64,000 nt of DNA, from the NCBI RefSeq assembly GCF_037975245.1, contig NC_092575.1, positions 22,054,841 to 22,118,840 on the forward strand. Direction: 5' to 3'. The DNA is from Apostichopus japonicus (Eukaryota; Echinodermata; Holothuroidea; Aspidochirotida; Stichopodidae). A model generated the notes under the pieces. The model worked only from the letters and a program-made list of their open reading frames with translations. It was not told where the DNA came from and did no database searches. Positions 63,630 through 64,000 of the stretch are shown in pieces. The first letter of the stretch is position 1. The number at the start of each line of letters is the position of its first letter. Made by a program: the position numbers and the translations under genes.

Positions 63630-64000
63630 GCTGTTTAAGTTCGTAGCTTCAATTGCCTCTATATATTCTACGTTGAGGATTAGTTTGACTGTGTGTATTA
63701 GATGTTGCGCTTCTAGTAATACACCCTACGATCATAATATCTTGAAATATATTAATGAATACGATTATCTGGAGCTGACTAGAATCAAATGAGTATGTAT
63801 GAGTTACAGAGAACCAATGATAAACCTTTTGTATTTGTATACGATTATTCATATTTCATGGTAAATGACAACACCGAGAGTCAATATACGTGGCTCATTT
63901 TCAATGTGTACATGCCCCACAAATGTTTCCATGAATCAATTACGGTTTCACTGAAAATATAAAAAAAACAATAGATTAAGTCAACTTAATAAAACTCATT
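63630..64000. other. Upstream of the fibrinogen-related start codon
   Basis: This is the 5' flank of the minus-strand gene, so promoter or 5' UTR sequence is expected here, but I see no definite TATA box or other element. Confidence 0.4.

Overview
The window is eukaryotic: genes are split by GT-AG introns, intergenic DNA is AT-rich, and (TA)n tracts, LINE, Penelope-like, SINE, LTR and MITE-type repeats are dense. A Dispatched-type gene, a fibrinogen-related lectin-like gene and a C-type lectin-like gene suggest a marine deuterostome. An echinoderm, perhaps a sea cucumber, is the best guess, but this is an inference from gene families and repeat style, not a database match.

Layout. 1-5970 holds only repeats and unannotated DNA. 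5972-9437 is a 12-bp-unit minisatellite interrupted by two LINE fragments in opposite orientations; the larger carries a tRNA-derived SINE. 9590-19851 (minus) is a Dispatched-like RND transporter gene. A ~2.6-kb coding exon holds nearly the whole protein; two small upstream exons give the N-terminus and TM1. Its introns hold a LINE remnant, nested C-tract-ended hAT-like elements and a polypyrimidine tract. 21658-22135 is a MITE with an internal minisatellite. 24701-29244 is a 4.5-kb element with 26-bp terminal inverted repeats and a decayed gene. 31167-45251 is a 14-kb tandem array of a 2269-bp unit (6.2 copies, apparently identical) whose outer ends fall exactly on the ends of an embedded MITE. 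46900-49070 (minus) is a Penelope-like element broken by a hAT-like insertion with a perfect 8-bp target duplication. 49147-50227 is a solo LTR inside a long (TA)n tract.

50700-63626 contains two convergent lectin-type genes. The plus-strand gene encodes a Ser/Thr-rich linker and a C-type lectin-like domain, with a frame problem in one exon. The minus-strand gene can be assembled completely as 17 phase-compatible exons (535 aa): a signal peptide, a small Cys-rich module, a stalk built from ten tandem 66-nt exons, and a complete fibrinogen-related domain. Both would be secreted recognition proteins on Ser/Thr-rich stalks, as expected of invertebrate innate immune lectins; that role is inferred.

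Most notable are the MITE-bounded 14-kb array, whose outer and inner flanking tetranucleotides differ in an informative way, the stalk-exon array with its three-exon higher-order repeat, and the family of C-tract-ended elements sharing a conserved hairpin core.
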